Source: Janthinobacterium sp051380735 (GTDB lineage Bacteria; Pseudomonadota; Gammaproteobacteria; Burkholderiales; Burkholderiaceae_D). Taken from it: a stretch of 64,000 bases of DNA. The stretch spans positions 112,788-176,787 of the forward strand of contig NZ_JBNYXQ010000010.1 of NCBI RefSeq assembly GCF_051380735.1, read 5' to 3'. Below the pieces are notes generated by a model. The model was not told the DNA's origin. It ran no database searches and saw only the letters and a list, made by a program, of their open reading frames with translations. A program made the position numbers and the translations under genes. Shown piece by piece: positions 25,391-33,954 of the stretch (positions within the stretch are counted from its first letter, which is position 1; each line of letters begins with the position of its first letter).

Positions 25391-26136
25391 TTGTTTTGCG
25401 TCAAGTATGGTTCTGCCCGCAGGCATTTGGAGCTGTTTGTCAGTTTTTACCAGCAGTACGGTGCTTCGCACGATCTGTTCGCCAAGGCAGAAGCCTCGCT
25501 GAACCAGGTCATTGCGCTCAACAAGCAGATCGCCGACGCCAGTGTCAAGGCTGGCGCCGCCTTGATCACGCGCGCCATCACGCGGCCCATCATCGCGGCC
25601 GTGGAGGCTGCGGGTGCCGGCGAGCAGGGGCGCGGCTTTGCGGTAGTCGCCACCGAGGTGCGCAACCTGGCGCAACGCTCAAGCCAGGCGGCGAAGGAAA
25701 TCAAGACGCTGATCGGCGAATCGGTCGAGGCCGTTGATGCTGGCGGCAAGCTGGCGGCAAGCTGGTGGCAGAAGCTGGCGGCACCATGGCCGAGATCAGC
25801 CTGGCCACGCAGGAGCAAAGCTCGGGCATCGACCAGATCAACCAGGCCATCAGTCAGATGGACCAGGTGACGCAGCAGAATGCGGCACTGGTGGAAGAAG
25901 CCGCAGCAGCGGCCGAATCGCTGCAGGAACAGGCCGGAAAATTGTCGGAGGTGGTCAGTGTGTTCCGGCTCGATGGCGTGCAGGTGCAAGCGCCTGCGGC
26001 GCCGCGCAAAGCGGCTACCCCGAAGCGTCCCGCCATCCGTGCCGCAAATCACTCCACCGCACCACGCGCAGCATTGAAAGCAGCGCCTGCCACCGGCTAC
26101 GGCAAGCCCGCGAACGATGACTGGGAAGAGTTCTAA
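25391..26136 (+). pseudogene. Decayed methyl-accepting chemotaxis protein
   Basis: Remnant of a chemoreceptor in two frames. Frame 1 (25391-25870) reads LFAKAEASLNQVIALNKQIADASV, the last helix of a ligand domain, then jumps directly to ALITRAITRPI (HAMP entry; TM2 missing). It jumps again to AAVEAAGAGEQGRGFAVVATEV in the signalling hairpin, having lost most of HAMP and the first methylation helix. A tandem 11-bp duplication then breaks the frame. Frame 2 (25765-26136) resumes with AGGTMAEI, then SLATQEQSSGIDQINQAI, QQNAALVEEAAAAAESL and the C-terminal CheR-binding pentapeptide DWEEF. The N-terminus and first membrane helix are absent. The intact receptor at 39802-41541 is the obvious comparison. 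Confidence 0.85.
25740..25761. repeat. Tandem 11-bp duplication that shifts frame in the chemoreceptor remnant
   Basis: The 11 bases CTGGCGGCAAG occur twice in direct succession (25740-25750 and 25751-25761). Removing one copy restores a continuous frame encoding AGGKLVAEAGGTMAEI, the expected receptor sequence. Confidence 0.9.
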
Positions 26137-26144
26137 GCGCTTGC

Positions 26145-27050
26145 CTACTCGTAGGCGCCGAGGCGCCGCTGCTCTTCCGGCGAAAACAGGGTGGCAGCCA
26201 GTTGCGCCAGCTGTGCCGCATCCTGCGCGCCCAGTGCCGCCTTTTGCGCTTTCCAGGCCATAATGCGCTGCTGCCAGTGCGCTTCCTCGCGATCGAGTTC
26301 GGCCAGCCGCGCGGCCGCTTCCGGGCTGAAGGTGGCGGCGCGCAGCTGGTACACCTCATTGTCGCCGCCGCCCTGCGCGCGCAAGGCGCGTACCGAAGCG
26401 TCGAGCGCGCTGACTTGCAGCGGCGCGTCGCGTTCGAGACGCTGTGCAGGTGACAGCGCGGCGTCGAGCGCGGCCAGCCTGCGCTGCTGCTCCGCGTCGC
26501 CCAGCGTGCTGTCTTGCAATACCACCATGCGCGCCAGGGCGTCGTCATCGCGGGCGTCCAGTGCGCCGAACAGGCCGGCACTTTCCTGCTCCGTAAAGTA
26601 AGCCGGCCGCAGTGCGCGCATCGCCTGCAGGCGTGCGCTGGCCGCCTGCAGCGCGTCGGCAGATGACGGCAGTGCCTGTTCGGTCAGCACCAGTGCCTGT
26701 TTGTAAGACAAGTAGGCCGCCAGCAGGCGCTTCGCTTCGCGCGCCGGCCCCGGCGGCAGGCGCCGCTCCAGCTCCAGCTCGATCTGGCTGCGTATGGCCT
26801 CCAGTGGTTTTTCGCCCAGGCCCGCCAGATAGTAGTCGAACAGGTGGCCCAGCTCCGCGTCGACTTTCAGCGTTTCACCGGCGGAGACCGTCAGGTTACC
26901 ATCGGGCCGCGTGCCCTCCATCGAACGCACGAACGCAAACAGGTCGGGATCTTGGGGTGGTGGCGCCGGCGCTTCGCCCGGCGCCTGCGTCCAGTACAGC
27001 GCCAGCGCGGCCAGTGCGCCGGCCGCGATCAGGGTCGTGTGCAAGCGCAT
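26145..27050 (-). CDS. lifO: Lipase-specific foldase (lipase chaperone) Lif
   Basis: 301 residues from ATG 27050. An N-terminal membrane anchor (MRLHTTLIAAGALAALALYW) is followed by a Pro/Ala linker and a helical body. The family motif near residues 70-82, LFDYYLAGLGE, corresponds to the RxxFDY-type motif needed for foldase activity, and the following stretch GEKPLEAIRSQIELELERRL is also typical. Lif proteins stay in the inner membrane and fold the cognate secreted lipase in the periplasm before type II secretion. The gene starts 10 bp after the lipase stop, the usual lipA-lif operon. Confidence 0.9.
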   Translation of the reverse strand: MRLHTTLIAAGALAALALYWTQAPGEAPAPPPQDPDLFAFVRSMEGTRPDGNLTVSAGETLKVDAELGHLFDYYLAGLGEKPLEAIRSQIELELERRLPPGPAREAKRLLAAYLSYKQALVLTEQALPSSADALQAASARLQAMRALRPAYFTEQESAGLFGALDARDDDALARMVVLQDSTLGDAEQQRRLAALDAALSPAQRLERDAPLQVSALDASVRALRAQGGGDNEVYQLRAATFSPEAAARLAELDREEAHWQQRIMAWKAQKAALGAQDAAQLAQLAATLFSPEEQRRLGAYE

Positions 27051-27060
27051 GGCCGCCTCC

Positions 27061-27978
27061 TTACAGGCCGAGGCCCTGCAGGCGGTTGGCCTGCTGGCGG
27101 AACACGGTGACCGGCGACGTTTCGAACAGGTTGACAATGCCGATGAACTGGTTGACCTCGTCGAGGTGGTTCATGGCGTAGTCGTCGCGGATCACCTTGC
27201 CCAGGTGGCTGGAGCAGCTGCCGACCAGGCCGTCATTCTTGTCGCTGCCAAAGGCCAGGCTGACGGCTGCCAGTGCCGGGTCGCCTGCGTCGAGCGCATT
27301 GGTATAGGGCTGGGCGCCGCTCCACGAAAAATAGTACACGCCGCGTTCCTGGTAGGCGCCTTCGCCGCAGGCGGTTGTTGGTACACCTTGCGGATGGCGG
27401 GTATTGAAGGCCAGCGAACCGCTGGTCGACAGCGAGGCCAGCGCGGCGCCCGCGTTTTGCGGCAGACCTTTGTTGCCGGAGATGATGCCGATCAGCGAGG
27501 CGAGGGCGTTACCGAGCGCGCCACTGGTATTGGGTATCGTGCCGGCCAGGATGTCGGCCACTTTCGAGCCCTTGTTGACGCCCGCCACGCTGGTCACCGA
27601 GGCCACCAGGTCGGGCCGCACGGAGGCCACGTAGCGCGCCGTGGGGCCGCCATGGCTGTGGCCGATCAGGTTGACCTTGGCCGCGCCGGTGACGGCGAGG
27701 ATTTGCCGTACCTGCGACAGCAATTGTTCGCCGCGTACTTCGGTGCTGTTGGCGGCCGACACCGTGGTCAGGTAGACATTTGCGCCGCCGCTGCGCAGGG
27801 CGGCGGGGATGCCGTAAAAGTACTCGACCGGCCCCAGTTTGTCGAAGCCGAACAGGCCGTGCACCAGCACGATGGGATACTTGGTTTGCGTGTAGCCGGC
27901 GGCGCTGGCGGTGGCAGGCAGACCAATGCAGCAGGCCAGGACGAGGGTGGACAGCAATTGCCAGAAGCGGGTCTTCAT
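27061..27978 (-). CDS. lipA: Secreted triacylglycerol lipase, family I
   Basis: 305 residues from ATG 27978, with GGAGA upstream. A signal peptide ends TASA at about residue 26. The mature part begins AGYTQTKYPIVLVHGLFGFD. The nucleophile is Ser108 in GHSHGG. The acid is in SDKNDGLVG and the histidine in MNHLDEVNQ. Two cysteines (TTACGEGAY and LVGSCSSH) fit the single disulphide of family I.1/I.2 lipases. The oxyanion region VHGLFG is present. It is translated together with its foldase gene downstream. The TetR gene is divergent. Confidence 0.95.
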   Translation of the reverse strand: MKTRFWQLLSTLVLACCIGLPATASAAGYTQTKYPIVLVHGLFGFDKLGPVEYFYGIPAALRSGGANVYLTTVSAANSTEVRGEQLLSQVRQILAVTGAAKVNLIGHSHGGPTARYVASVRPDLVASVTSVAGVNKGSKVADILAGTIPNTSGALGNALASLIGIISGNKGLPQNAGAALASLSTSGSLAFNTRHPQGVPTTACGEGAYQERGVYYFSWSGAQPYTNALDAGDPALAAVSLAFGSDKNDGLVGSCSSHLGKVIRDDYAMNHLDEVNQFIGIVNLFETSPVTVFRQQANRLQGLGL

Positions 27979-28294
27979 TTTGTCTCCGTTATTTTTAGTG
28001 GGAAATGTCGATGCCGTAGCGGTACCGGCGTCGCCATCTGCCGCCATCTGTGTGGCAGCTAATATAGCGAGCGCTCGGTCTATTAAATGTAGCACCGTCG
28101 TGCCGCAATAGCTTGCCAATTCGATATTGCAGTGCAATATGACGAGCAGCGCTGTTGCGGGGATGTTGCGATTGACCAGCGTGGTCAGATTGAAAAGACC
28201 AAGCGCGATTTTGCTGGGCTATAATCAGGGCCGATTTGCACCCCCGCCGTGGTTGCCGTACCCGGCGGCGCCGTTTTTACACTGTCTTTTGGGA
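27979..28294. promoter_or_regulatory. Divergent control region of lipA and tetR
   Basis: A 316-bp gap between two divergent starts. It contains the palindrome described at 28066-28079 and AT-rich stretches around 28080-28090 and 28190-28220. No RNA gene or small frame with protein character is visible. No complete sigma-70 pair could be assigned with confidence. Confidence 0.5.
28066..28079. promoter_or_regulatory. Candidate TetR-family operator
   Basis: A 14-bp inverted repeat with one mismatched pair, with the core CGAGCGCTCG (28068-28077) perfectly symmetric. It lies 88 bp upstream of lipA and 216 bp upstream of the divergent TetR-type gene. Read on the minus strand it resembles the ACCGA(N)nTCGGT style of TetR/AcrR operators. 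Confidence 0.5.
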
Positions 28295-28987
28295 ATGCAC
28301 TTGTCGACCCATTTCAACTTTGAACAGTTCCAGCAGATGACGCCTTTGAATGGCGTGAATATCTGGGAATACATCCTCGACCGCCATGCGGGCCGCATCG
28401 GCGTCAAGCGCCGCAAGCCTGCGCTGGAAAACCTGGAACGCATCTTCGGCGCCACCTTCAGGCTGGCCAACGACGTGGGCTTTCGCGCCATGAGCTTGCG
28501 CGACCTGTGCCGCGAGACCGGGCTGTCGATGGGCGGTCTTTACGGCTATATCACCGGCAAGGATCAATTGGCCGAAATGATCGAAGACGTGGTGCGCCAC
28601 GCCACGCAAGCGTTGCCGCAGTTGTTTGTCGATGTGGCGTCGCCGCTGGACCGGTTAGAGGCGATGATACGCTCATCGATCTATTTGTCCGAGATACTGC
28701 AACCGTGGTTTTATTTTGTGTACATGGATTCGCGCGTGCTGCAGGTCGAGCAGCGCAGCATGGCCAAGCAGTCCGAATTGTACGTGCAGACTTTGCTGGC
28801 CAAAACCATCGCCGAAATCAGCCCACAGCCGCAGGGCGACCCCACCATGCTGGCCTCGCATTGCCTGGCACTGTTCCAGGACTGGTATGTCAAGCGCTGG
28901 AAGTACCGCGCGGCCAAGGTCAGCGTGGATGATTTTGCCGACAGCACGGTGCGCACGGTGCGCGGATATTTGAGCGTCGCAGCTTGA
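28295..28987 (+). CDS. TetR/AcrR-family transcriptional regulator
   Basis: 230 residues from ATG 28295. After a 40-residue N-terminal extension comes the helix-turn-helix: LENLERIFGATFRLANDVGFRAMSLRDLCRETGLSMGGLYGYITGKDQL. The C-terminal ligand domain is helical (MIRSSIYLSEILQPWFYFVYMDSR). Its position divergent to lipA, with a palindrome between, suggests it controls the lipase operon and itself, perhaps in response to a fatty-acid-like ligand. That link is inference. ATG 28295 was preferred over in-frame codons further upstream, which encode unlikely sequence. Confidence 0.88.
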   Translation: MHLSTHFNFEQFQQMTPLNGVNIWEYILDRHAGRIGVKRRKPALENLERIFGATFRLANDVGFRAMSLRDLCRETGLSMGGLYGYITGKDQLAEMIEDVVRHATQALPQLFVDVASPLDRLEAMIRSSIYLSEILQPWFYFVYMDSRVLQVEQRSMAKQSELYVQTLLAKTIAEISPQPQGDPTMLASHCLALFQDWYVKRWKYRAAKVSVDDFADSTVRTVRGYLSVAA

Positions 28988-29004
28988 CCAGACCCAATGG
29001 CAAA

Positions 29005-29095
29005 TACCGGGGTCGGACGGGGTCGCCGAGACCCGGCGGGGGAATAAGTCCCAATGGGACTTATTCCGATCGCGAAGCGACTGACCCCAGTTTTA
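29005..29095. repeat. Palindromic REP-like extragenic element
   Basis: Between tetR and mrcA lies a compact set of nested palindromes. The centre is a perfect 13-bp inverted repeat (29041-29053 with 29055-29067) with one spacer base. Small hairpins flank it (29070-29080 and around 29019-29033). The outer edges carry GGGGTCGG on the left and CTGACCCC on the right. This layout resembles the GGGGTC...GACCCC repeats associated with REP-type elements in betaproteobacteria. It may also act as a terminator for either neighbour. Confidence 0.65.
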
Positions 29096-29104
29096 CGCTG
29101 CTGG

Positions 29105-31432
29105 CTAGTTGGTGGTTTCCACCGGCAGCGCCTCCGGCACCGCCGCCGGGTCGGTCGGCGTTTCGGTGTCCATGTCCAGCGTTTTGACGCCATTCATGTC
29201 GATGAATTCGTCATACATCCACTCACCATCGACCTGGCTCAGGCCGGCCGGCACGGCGCGCGTGATTTGCGGCCGGGTGGCCAGCGCCGTCTGCATGTAG
29301 TCGATCCAGATCGGCATGGCCAGGGTGGCGCCGAATTCGCGCCCGCCCAGCGACTTCGGTTCGTCGTAGCCCATCCACGCGACTGCCACGATGCCGCCGC
29401 TGTAGCCGGCGAACCAGCCGTCAACGGCGTCGCTGGTGGTGCCGGTCTTGCCGGCGATATCGTTGCGCCCCAGTTTGCGGGTGGCGCCCGCGCCGGTACC
29501 GGAACGGGCCACTTCGCGCAGCATGCTGTCCATCACAAAGGCGTTGCGCGGATCGAGTGCCAGGGTCTTGTCGTCGCCGGGCGCCGGCGGCTTGGTCTGC
29601 ATCAGCACCACGCCCTTGGCGTCGACGATGCGGTCAATCAGATACGGTTCGACCTGGTGGCCGCCATTGGCAAACAGGGCGTAGGCGCCGGCCATCTGCA
29701 CCGGCGTGACGGAACCGGTACCGAGCGCCATGGTCAGGTTGTTCGGCTGGCGTGCCGGGTCAAAACCGAATTTTTCGATGAACTCGTGGGCGTAGGGCAC
29801 CCCCAGCGCGCGCAGTATGCGCACCGAAGCCACGTTCTTCGACTGCGCCAGCGCATAGCGCATGGTGATCGGGCCGTCGAACTTGAAGTCGTCATTTTGC
29901 GGCGACCAGATCTTGCCGCCGGCCGGCAGTTCCAGGGGCACGTCATTGATCAGGGTCGCTGGTGAAAAGCCTTTTTCCAGTGCCGCCGAATATACGAAGG
30001 GCTTCATGGCCGAACCGGGCTGGCGCCACGCCTGCGTGACGTGATTGAACTTTTGCAGGTTGTAGTCGAAGCCGCCCACCATCGCATGATAGGCGCCCGT
30101 GTCGGCGTCGAGCGAGACGAAAGCAGCGGCTACCAGCGGCACTTGCGTGATCATCCAGTTGTCTTTCGCGTCCTTGCTGACGCGGATCACGGCGCCCGGA
30201 CGCAGCTTGATGCCGGCCGCCGCTTTGGCGGACAAGGCAGGGGCGGCAAAGCGCAGGCCGGCGCCGCTGATGACTTTCGCTTCGCCGTCGCCGGTGTCGA
30301 CCGTGACCTTGCCATTTTCGACCTCAGTGACTACTGCGGCGATCAGACCGTCGCTGTCAGGGTGTTTTTGCAGGGCAGCATCGATGGCGTCGTCGCGCAG
30401 TTCGGGTTCTGGCGGCAGCTCGATAAAGGTTTCAGGCCCGCGGTAGCCGTGGCGCTGGTCGTAGGCGATCACGTTGCGGCGGGTGGAGGCGTAGGCTGCA
30501 TCCTGGTCGGCTTTCAGAATGGTGGTGTAGACGCTGATGCCCTTGGTGTAGCTGTCTTCCTTGTATTGCGCAAAGACGGCCTGGCGCGCCAGTTCGGCGA
30601 CGTATTCGGCGTGGGTATCGAAGCCCTGGTTGCCGCGCGTGTTGTAGCGCAGCGGCTGTTTGAGCGCTTGCTGGTACTGGCCGTCGCTGATGTAATCGAG
30701 ATCGCGCATGCGCTTCAATACCAGTTGCTGGCGCGCGTGGGCCCGTTTCGGATTGCTGATCGGGTTATGGCGCGACGGGTTTTGCGGCAGGCCGGCCAGC
30801 ATCGCCATTTCGGCGATCGACAGTTCGCCCAGCGGTTTGCCAAAATAAGTTTGTGCCGCGCTGCCGAAGCCGAACGAGCGCTGGCCCAGGTAGACTTGGT
30901 TCATGTACAGCTCAAGGATCTGGTCTTTCGACAGGGCCGCCTCGATTTTCAGGGCCAGCATGACTTCATTGAGCTTGCGCGAGGCGACCTTGTCGCGTGT
31001 GAGGAAGAAATTGCGCGCTACCTGCATGGTCAGGGTCGAGCCGCCGCCATGGCCAAAGCCGTGGCGCAGGTTAGACATCATGGCGCCGCCGACTCGCACG
31101 AAGTCGATGCCATTGTGTTCATAGAAGCGGCTGTCTTCGATGGCCATCAGGGCCTTCTTCATCATTTCCGGCACCTGCGCGATCGGCACGAAATCGCGGT
31201 GTTCTTCACCGAATTCGCCGATCAGCACATTGTCTGCCGTATAAATGCGCAGCGGTATTTTCGGCTGGTAGTCGGTAATCACGTCAAGCGCGGGCAGGCG
31301 CGGTTTGACAAACAGGAACAGATAGGCGGCCAGAGCGATGGCGCAAGCCAGGGCGGCGCAGCCGGTAAGCAGCAGGCCGCGCACGACGGCGCGGCGGGAT
31401 GGCCAGGGGAAGCCGGATCGGTTAGCAGTCAA
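29105..31432 (-). CDS. mrcA: Penicillin-binding protein 1A
   Basis: 775 residues from a TTG start at 31432; no better ATG precedes the membrane anchor (about 17-40). The glycosyltransferase domain has EDSRFYEHNGIDFVRVGGAM, GGGSTLTMQVARNFFL and LELYMNQVYLGQRSFGFGSAA. The transpeptidase domain has SxxK in QPGSAMKPFVYSAALEKGF, SxN (QSKNVAS) and KTG (AGKTGTTSDAVDGWFAGYS). It polymerises and crosslinks peptidoglycan in the periplasm. An OB-like insert (about 330-430) matches PBP1A. The gene is often divergent from pilMNOPQ in betaproteobacteria; here an OPT transporter gene takes that position. Confidence 0.95.
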   Translation of the reverse strand: MTANRSGFPWPSRRAVVRGLLLTGCAALACAIALAAYLFLFVKPRLPALDVITDYQPKIPLRIYTADNVLIGEFGEEHRDFVPIAQVPEMMKKALMAIEDSRFYEHNGIDFVRVGGAMMSNLRHGFGHGGGSTLTMQVARNFFLTRDKVASRKLNEVMLALKIEAALSKDQILELYMNQVYLGQRSFGFGSAAQTYFGKPLGELSIAEMAMLAGLPQNPSRHNPISNPKRAHARQQLVLKRMRDLDYISDGQYQQALKQPLRYNTRGNQGFDTHAEYVAELARQAVFAQYKEDSYTKGISVYTTILKADQDAAYASTRRNVIAYDQRHGYRGPETFIELPPEPELRDDAIDAALQKHPDSDGLIAAVVTEVENGKVTVDTGDGEAKVISGAGLRFAAPALSAKAAAGIKLRPGAVIRVSKDAKDNWMITQVPLVAAAFVSLDADTGAYHAMVGGFDYNLQKFNHVTQAWRQPGSAMKPFVYSAALEKGFSPATLINDVPLELPAGGKIWSPQNDDFKFDGPITMRYALAQSKNVASVRILRALGVPYAHEFIEKFGFDPARQPNNLTMALGTGSVTPVQMAGAYALFANGGHQVEPYLIDRIVDAKGVVLMQTKPPAPGDDKTLALDPRNAFVMDSMLREVARSGTGAGATRKLGRNDIAGKTGTTSDAVDGWFAGYSGGIVAVAWMGYDEPKSLGGREFGATLAMPIWIDYMQTALATRPQITRAVPAGLSQVDGEWMYDEFIDMNGVKTLDMDTETPTDPAAVPEALPVETTN

Positions 31433-31571
31433 GACAGTCTCGCGTAAGCATGCAGGGCACGGTGGCAGCGATTATAGACCAAGCGCCTGCCGGCTCGCCC
31501 GTCGGGGCAGGGAAAGCAAAAAACCTTTTCAGGCAAACGTGGCTGTGCGATAGTCACGGCTTCAAGAAAAT

Positions 31572-31598
31572 AGCCCGGGCGCCAATCCGGGCTGTTTT
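31572..31598 (+). promoter_or_regulatory. Leader hairpin upstream of the OPT transporter gene
   Basis: A 7-bp perfect GC stem (31572-31578 with 31587-31593), 8-base loop, followed by GTTTTG. It ends 24 bp before the ATG of the OPT gene and 14 bp before its AGGAA ribosome site. It could be a weak terminator or attenuator; the T run is short. Confidence 0.4.
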
Positions 31599-31621
31599 GA
31601 TTTATACATAACGAGGAACCT

Positions 31622-33889
31622 ATGGCGAAAGATGCAAACCCGGGCGCGTTCAAACCGTACATTCCGGCCGACGCGCAGCTCCCCGAGATGACCTTCCGCG
31701 CGCTGCTGATGGGCGTTATCCTCGGCATGGTATTTGGCGCGTCGTCGCTGTACCTGGTACTCAAGGTAGGCCTGACCGTCAGCGCCTCGATTCCCGTCGC
31801 CGTGATTGCGATCACCCTGTTTGGCCTGGCCAAGAAGGTGGGCGGCAAGGATTCGTCGATCCTGGAAAACAGCATCACGCAGACTGCCGGTTCGGCCGGT
31901 GAATCACTGGCCTTCGGCCTGGGCGTGACCATGCCGGCGATCCTGATCCTCGGTTTTGACCTGGAGATTTCGCGCGTGATGCTGGTCGGTATCCTGGGGG
32001 GCTTGCTGGGTATCCTGATGATGATCCCGATGCGCCGCACCATGATCGTCGATCAGCACAAGGAACTCAAATTCCCGGAAGGCACGGCCTGCGCCGAAGT
32101 GCTGAAGGCGGCTGCCACCGATGAATCGCGCATCGCTGCCGGCGAGAGCATCGCGTCCGATTCGGCTGCCGCGAAAGACGCCAAGCGCCGTGCCAAGATC
32201 ATCTTCGGCGGCTTCGCCGTCGGGCTGTTATACAAGGTGTTCAACATCTCGTTCAAGGGCTGGAAGGATACGCCGGGCGTGGAATTCGGTGCGCCTCTCA
32301 AGGCCGGCTCGATCGGCGCCGAGATTTCGCCCGAATTGCTGGGCGTGGGCTATATTATCGGCCCGCGCATTGCCGCCACCATGGCGGCCGGCGGCGTGTT
32401 GTCGTATCTGCTGCTGATCCCGATGATCAAATTTTTCGGCGACAATCTCACCACCGTGCTGTCGCCGGGCACCAAGTTGATCAGTGCGATGGGCGCCGAC
32501 GATATCCGCAGCGCCTATGTGCTGTATATCGGCGCCGGTGCCGTGGCCGCCGGTGGCCTGATTTCGCTGGTGCGCGCCATGCCGATGATCTGGCGCAGCC
32601 TGTCGGCTGGCCTGGCCGGCATCGGCAAGGGCAGCAAGGCCAATTCGACCTTGCGCACCGAGCAGGATATTCCGCTCAAATGGGTGATGATAGGCTGCCT
32701 GGCGATTATCGCCGCGATCACCTTCGCCACCCCGTTGCACATGAATTTGCTGGGTGCGTTGCTGATCCTGGTGTTCGGCTTTCTGTTCGCCACCGTGTCG
32801 TCACGCCTGACCGGTGAAATTGGTTCCTCGTCGAACCCGATTTCCGGCATGGCCGTGGCCACCTTGCTGTTCACGTGCCTGATCTTCTTGCTGATGGGCT
32901 GGACCGGTGGCCGCTACTACGTCACTGCCTTGTCGGTCGGCGCCATCGTGTGTATCGCCGCCAGCAATGCCGGCACCACTTCGCAAGACCTGAAGACCGG
33001 CTACCTGATCGGCGCCACGCCGCGCTTGCAGCAGTATGCGATCCTGGCCGGCGCCTTGTCGTCGGCGCTGATACTGGGCCCGATCCTGCTGAAACTGAAC
33101 GAGGCCAGCACCGTGTACGTGCCGGCCGCGCAGGTGGCGCCCGGCGTCACGGTCGATGCCTCGAAACTGGCGGCGACGGGCGAACTGCACGGCCCGCAGG
33201 CCGAAACCGACCACAACACCTATAAAGTCTGGCAGAAGACCGACACCGTCGGCGGCCCGGCCGGCAAGTATTTCGTCAAGGACGATGGCCAGTTGGCCTA
33301 TCTCGTCGACCCGGGCATCAACGGCGCCTATAACAAGCGCCCGGACGGCTCGGAAGTGAAGAAATACGATGCGCCCAAAGCCGTGCTGATGTCCTACATT
33401 ATCAAGGGCATACTCGACCAGCAGCTGCCATGGACGCTGGTGCTGTTCGGCGTGATGATCGCCGTAGTGCTGGAAATGGCCGGCATCGCCTCGCTGGCGT
33501 TCTCGGTAGGCGTTTACCTGCCGCTGTCGTCGACCCTGCCGATTTTCGTCGGCGGCGTGATCCGCTGGCTGGCCGACCGCCGCAACAACAAGCTCGAACA
33601 CAACGCCACGCTGAGCGAGGAAGAGCGCCAGCTGGCCGGCGACCGCAGCTCGGGCGTGTTGCTCGCTTCCGGCTATATCGCCGGCGGCGCACTGGCCGGC
33701 ATCATCATTGCGATTACGGCCGGCGTGCTGACGCACTTCGACCAGATGATGGCCGATTGGGCGCAGCACGGCAATCCGTTCTATGCCGGCACCAGTTCGG
33801 ACGCGCTGTCCCTGCTGCCGTATGCGGTGATGATCGTCTTGCTGTATGTGGTGGCGCGCGAGAAGAAAAAGGATGGCTTGCAGGATTGA
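31622..33889 (+). CDS. OPT-family oligopeptide transporter
   Basis: 755 residues with about 15 predicted membrane helices. N-terminal ITFRALLMGVILGMVFGASSLYLVLKVGLTVSASIPVAVI-like sequence and NSITQTAGSAGESLAFGLGVTMPAI match bacterial OPT transporters. LKFPEGTACAEVLKAA and GEIGSSSNPISGMAVATL are further family signatures. A soluble loop at about 500-590 (VTVDASKLAATGELHGPQ) interrupts the helices. OPT members import oligopeptides or metal-chelates across the inner membrane by proton coupling. Substrate is not predictable here. The ribosome site AGGAA lies just upstream. It ends before a strong terminator. Confidence 0.92.
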   Translation: MAKDANPGAFKPYIPADAQLPEMTFRALLMGVILGMVFGASSLYLVLKVGLTVSASIPVAVIAITLFGLAKKVGGKDSSILENSITQTAGSAGESLAFGLGVTMPAILILGFDLEISRVMLVGILGGLLGILMMIPMRRTMIVDQHKELKFPEGTACAEVLKAAATDESRIAAGESIASDSAAAKDAKRRAKIIFGGFAVGLLYKVFNISFKGWKDTPGVEFGAPLKAGSIGAEISPELLGVGYIIGPRIAATMAAGGVLSYLLLIPMIKFFGDNLTTVLSPGTKLISAMGADDIRSAYVLYIGAGAVAAGGLISLVRAMPMIWRSLSAGLAGIGKGSKANSTLRTEQDIPLKWVMIGCLAIIAAITFATPLHMNLLGALLILVFGFLFATVSSRLTGEIGSSSNPISGMAVATLLFTCLIFLLMGWTGGRYYVTALSVGAIVCIAASNAGTTSQDLKTGYLIGATPRLQQYAILAGALSSALILGPILLKLNEASTVYVPAAQVAPGVTVDASKLAATGELHGPQAETDHNTYKVWQKTDTVGGPAGKYFVKDDGQLAYLVDPGINGAYNKRPDGSEVKKYDAPKAVLMSYIIKGILDQQLPWTLVLFGVMIAVVLEMAGIASLAFSVGVYLPLSSTLPIFVGGVIRWLADRRNNKLEHNATLSEEERQLAGDRSSGVLLASGYIAGGALAGIIIAITAGVLTHFDQMMADWAQHGNPFYAGTSSDALSLLPYAVMIVLLYVVAREKKKDGLQD

Positions 33890-33907
33890 TTTCGTGAAGC
33901 TCTCATG

Positions 33908-33948
33908 AAAAACCGCTCGTGTCACTGTTGACGCGGGCGGTTTTTTTT
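33908..33948. terminator. Terminator after the OPT gene, possibly bidirectional
   Basis: An imperfect long stem with outer arms AAAAACCGC (33908-33916 region) and GCGGTTTTT (33937-33945 region), with eight T on the right side and five A on the left. It lies between the OPT stop (33889) and the opposite-strand stop at 33955. Confidence 0.8.
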
Positions 33949-33954
33949 ATGCGG

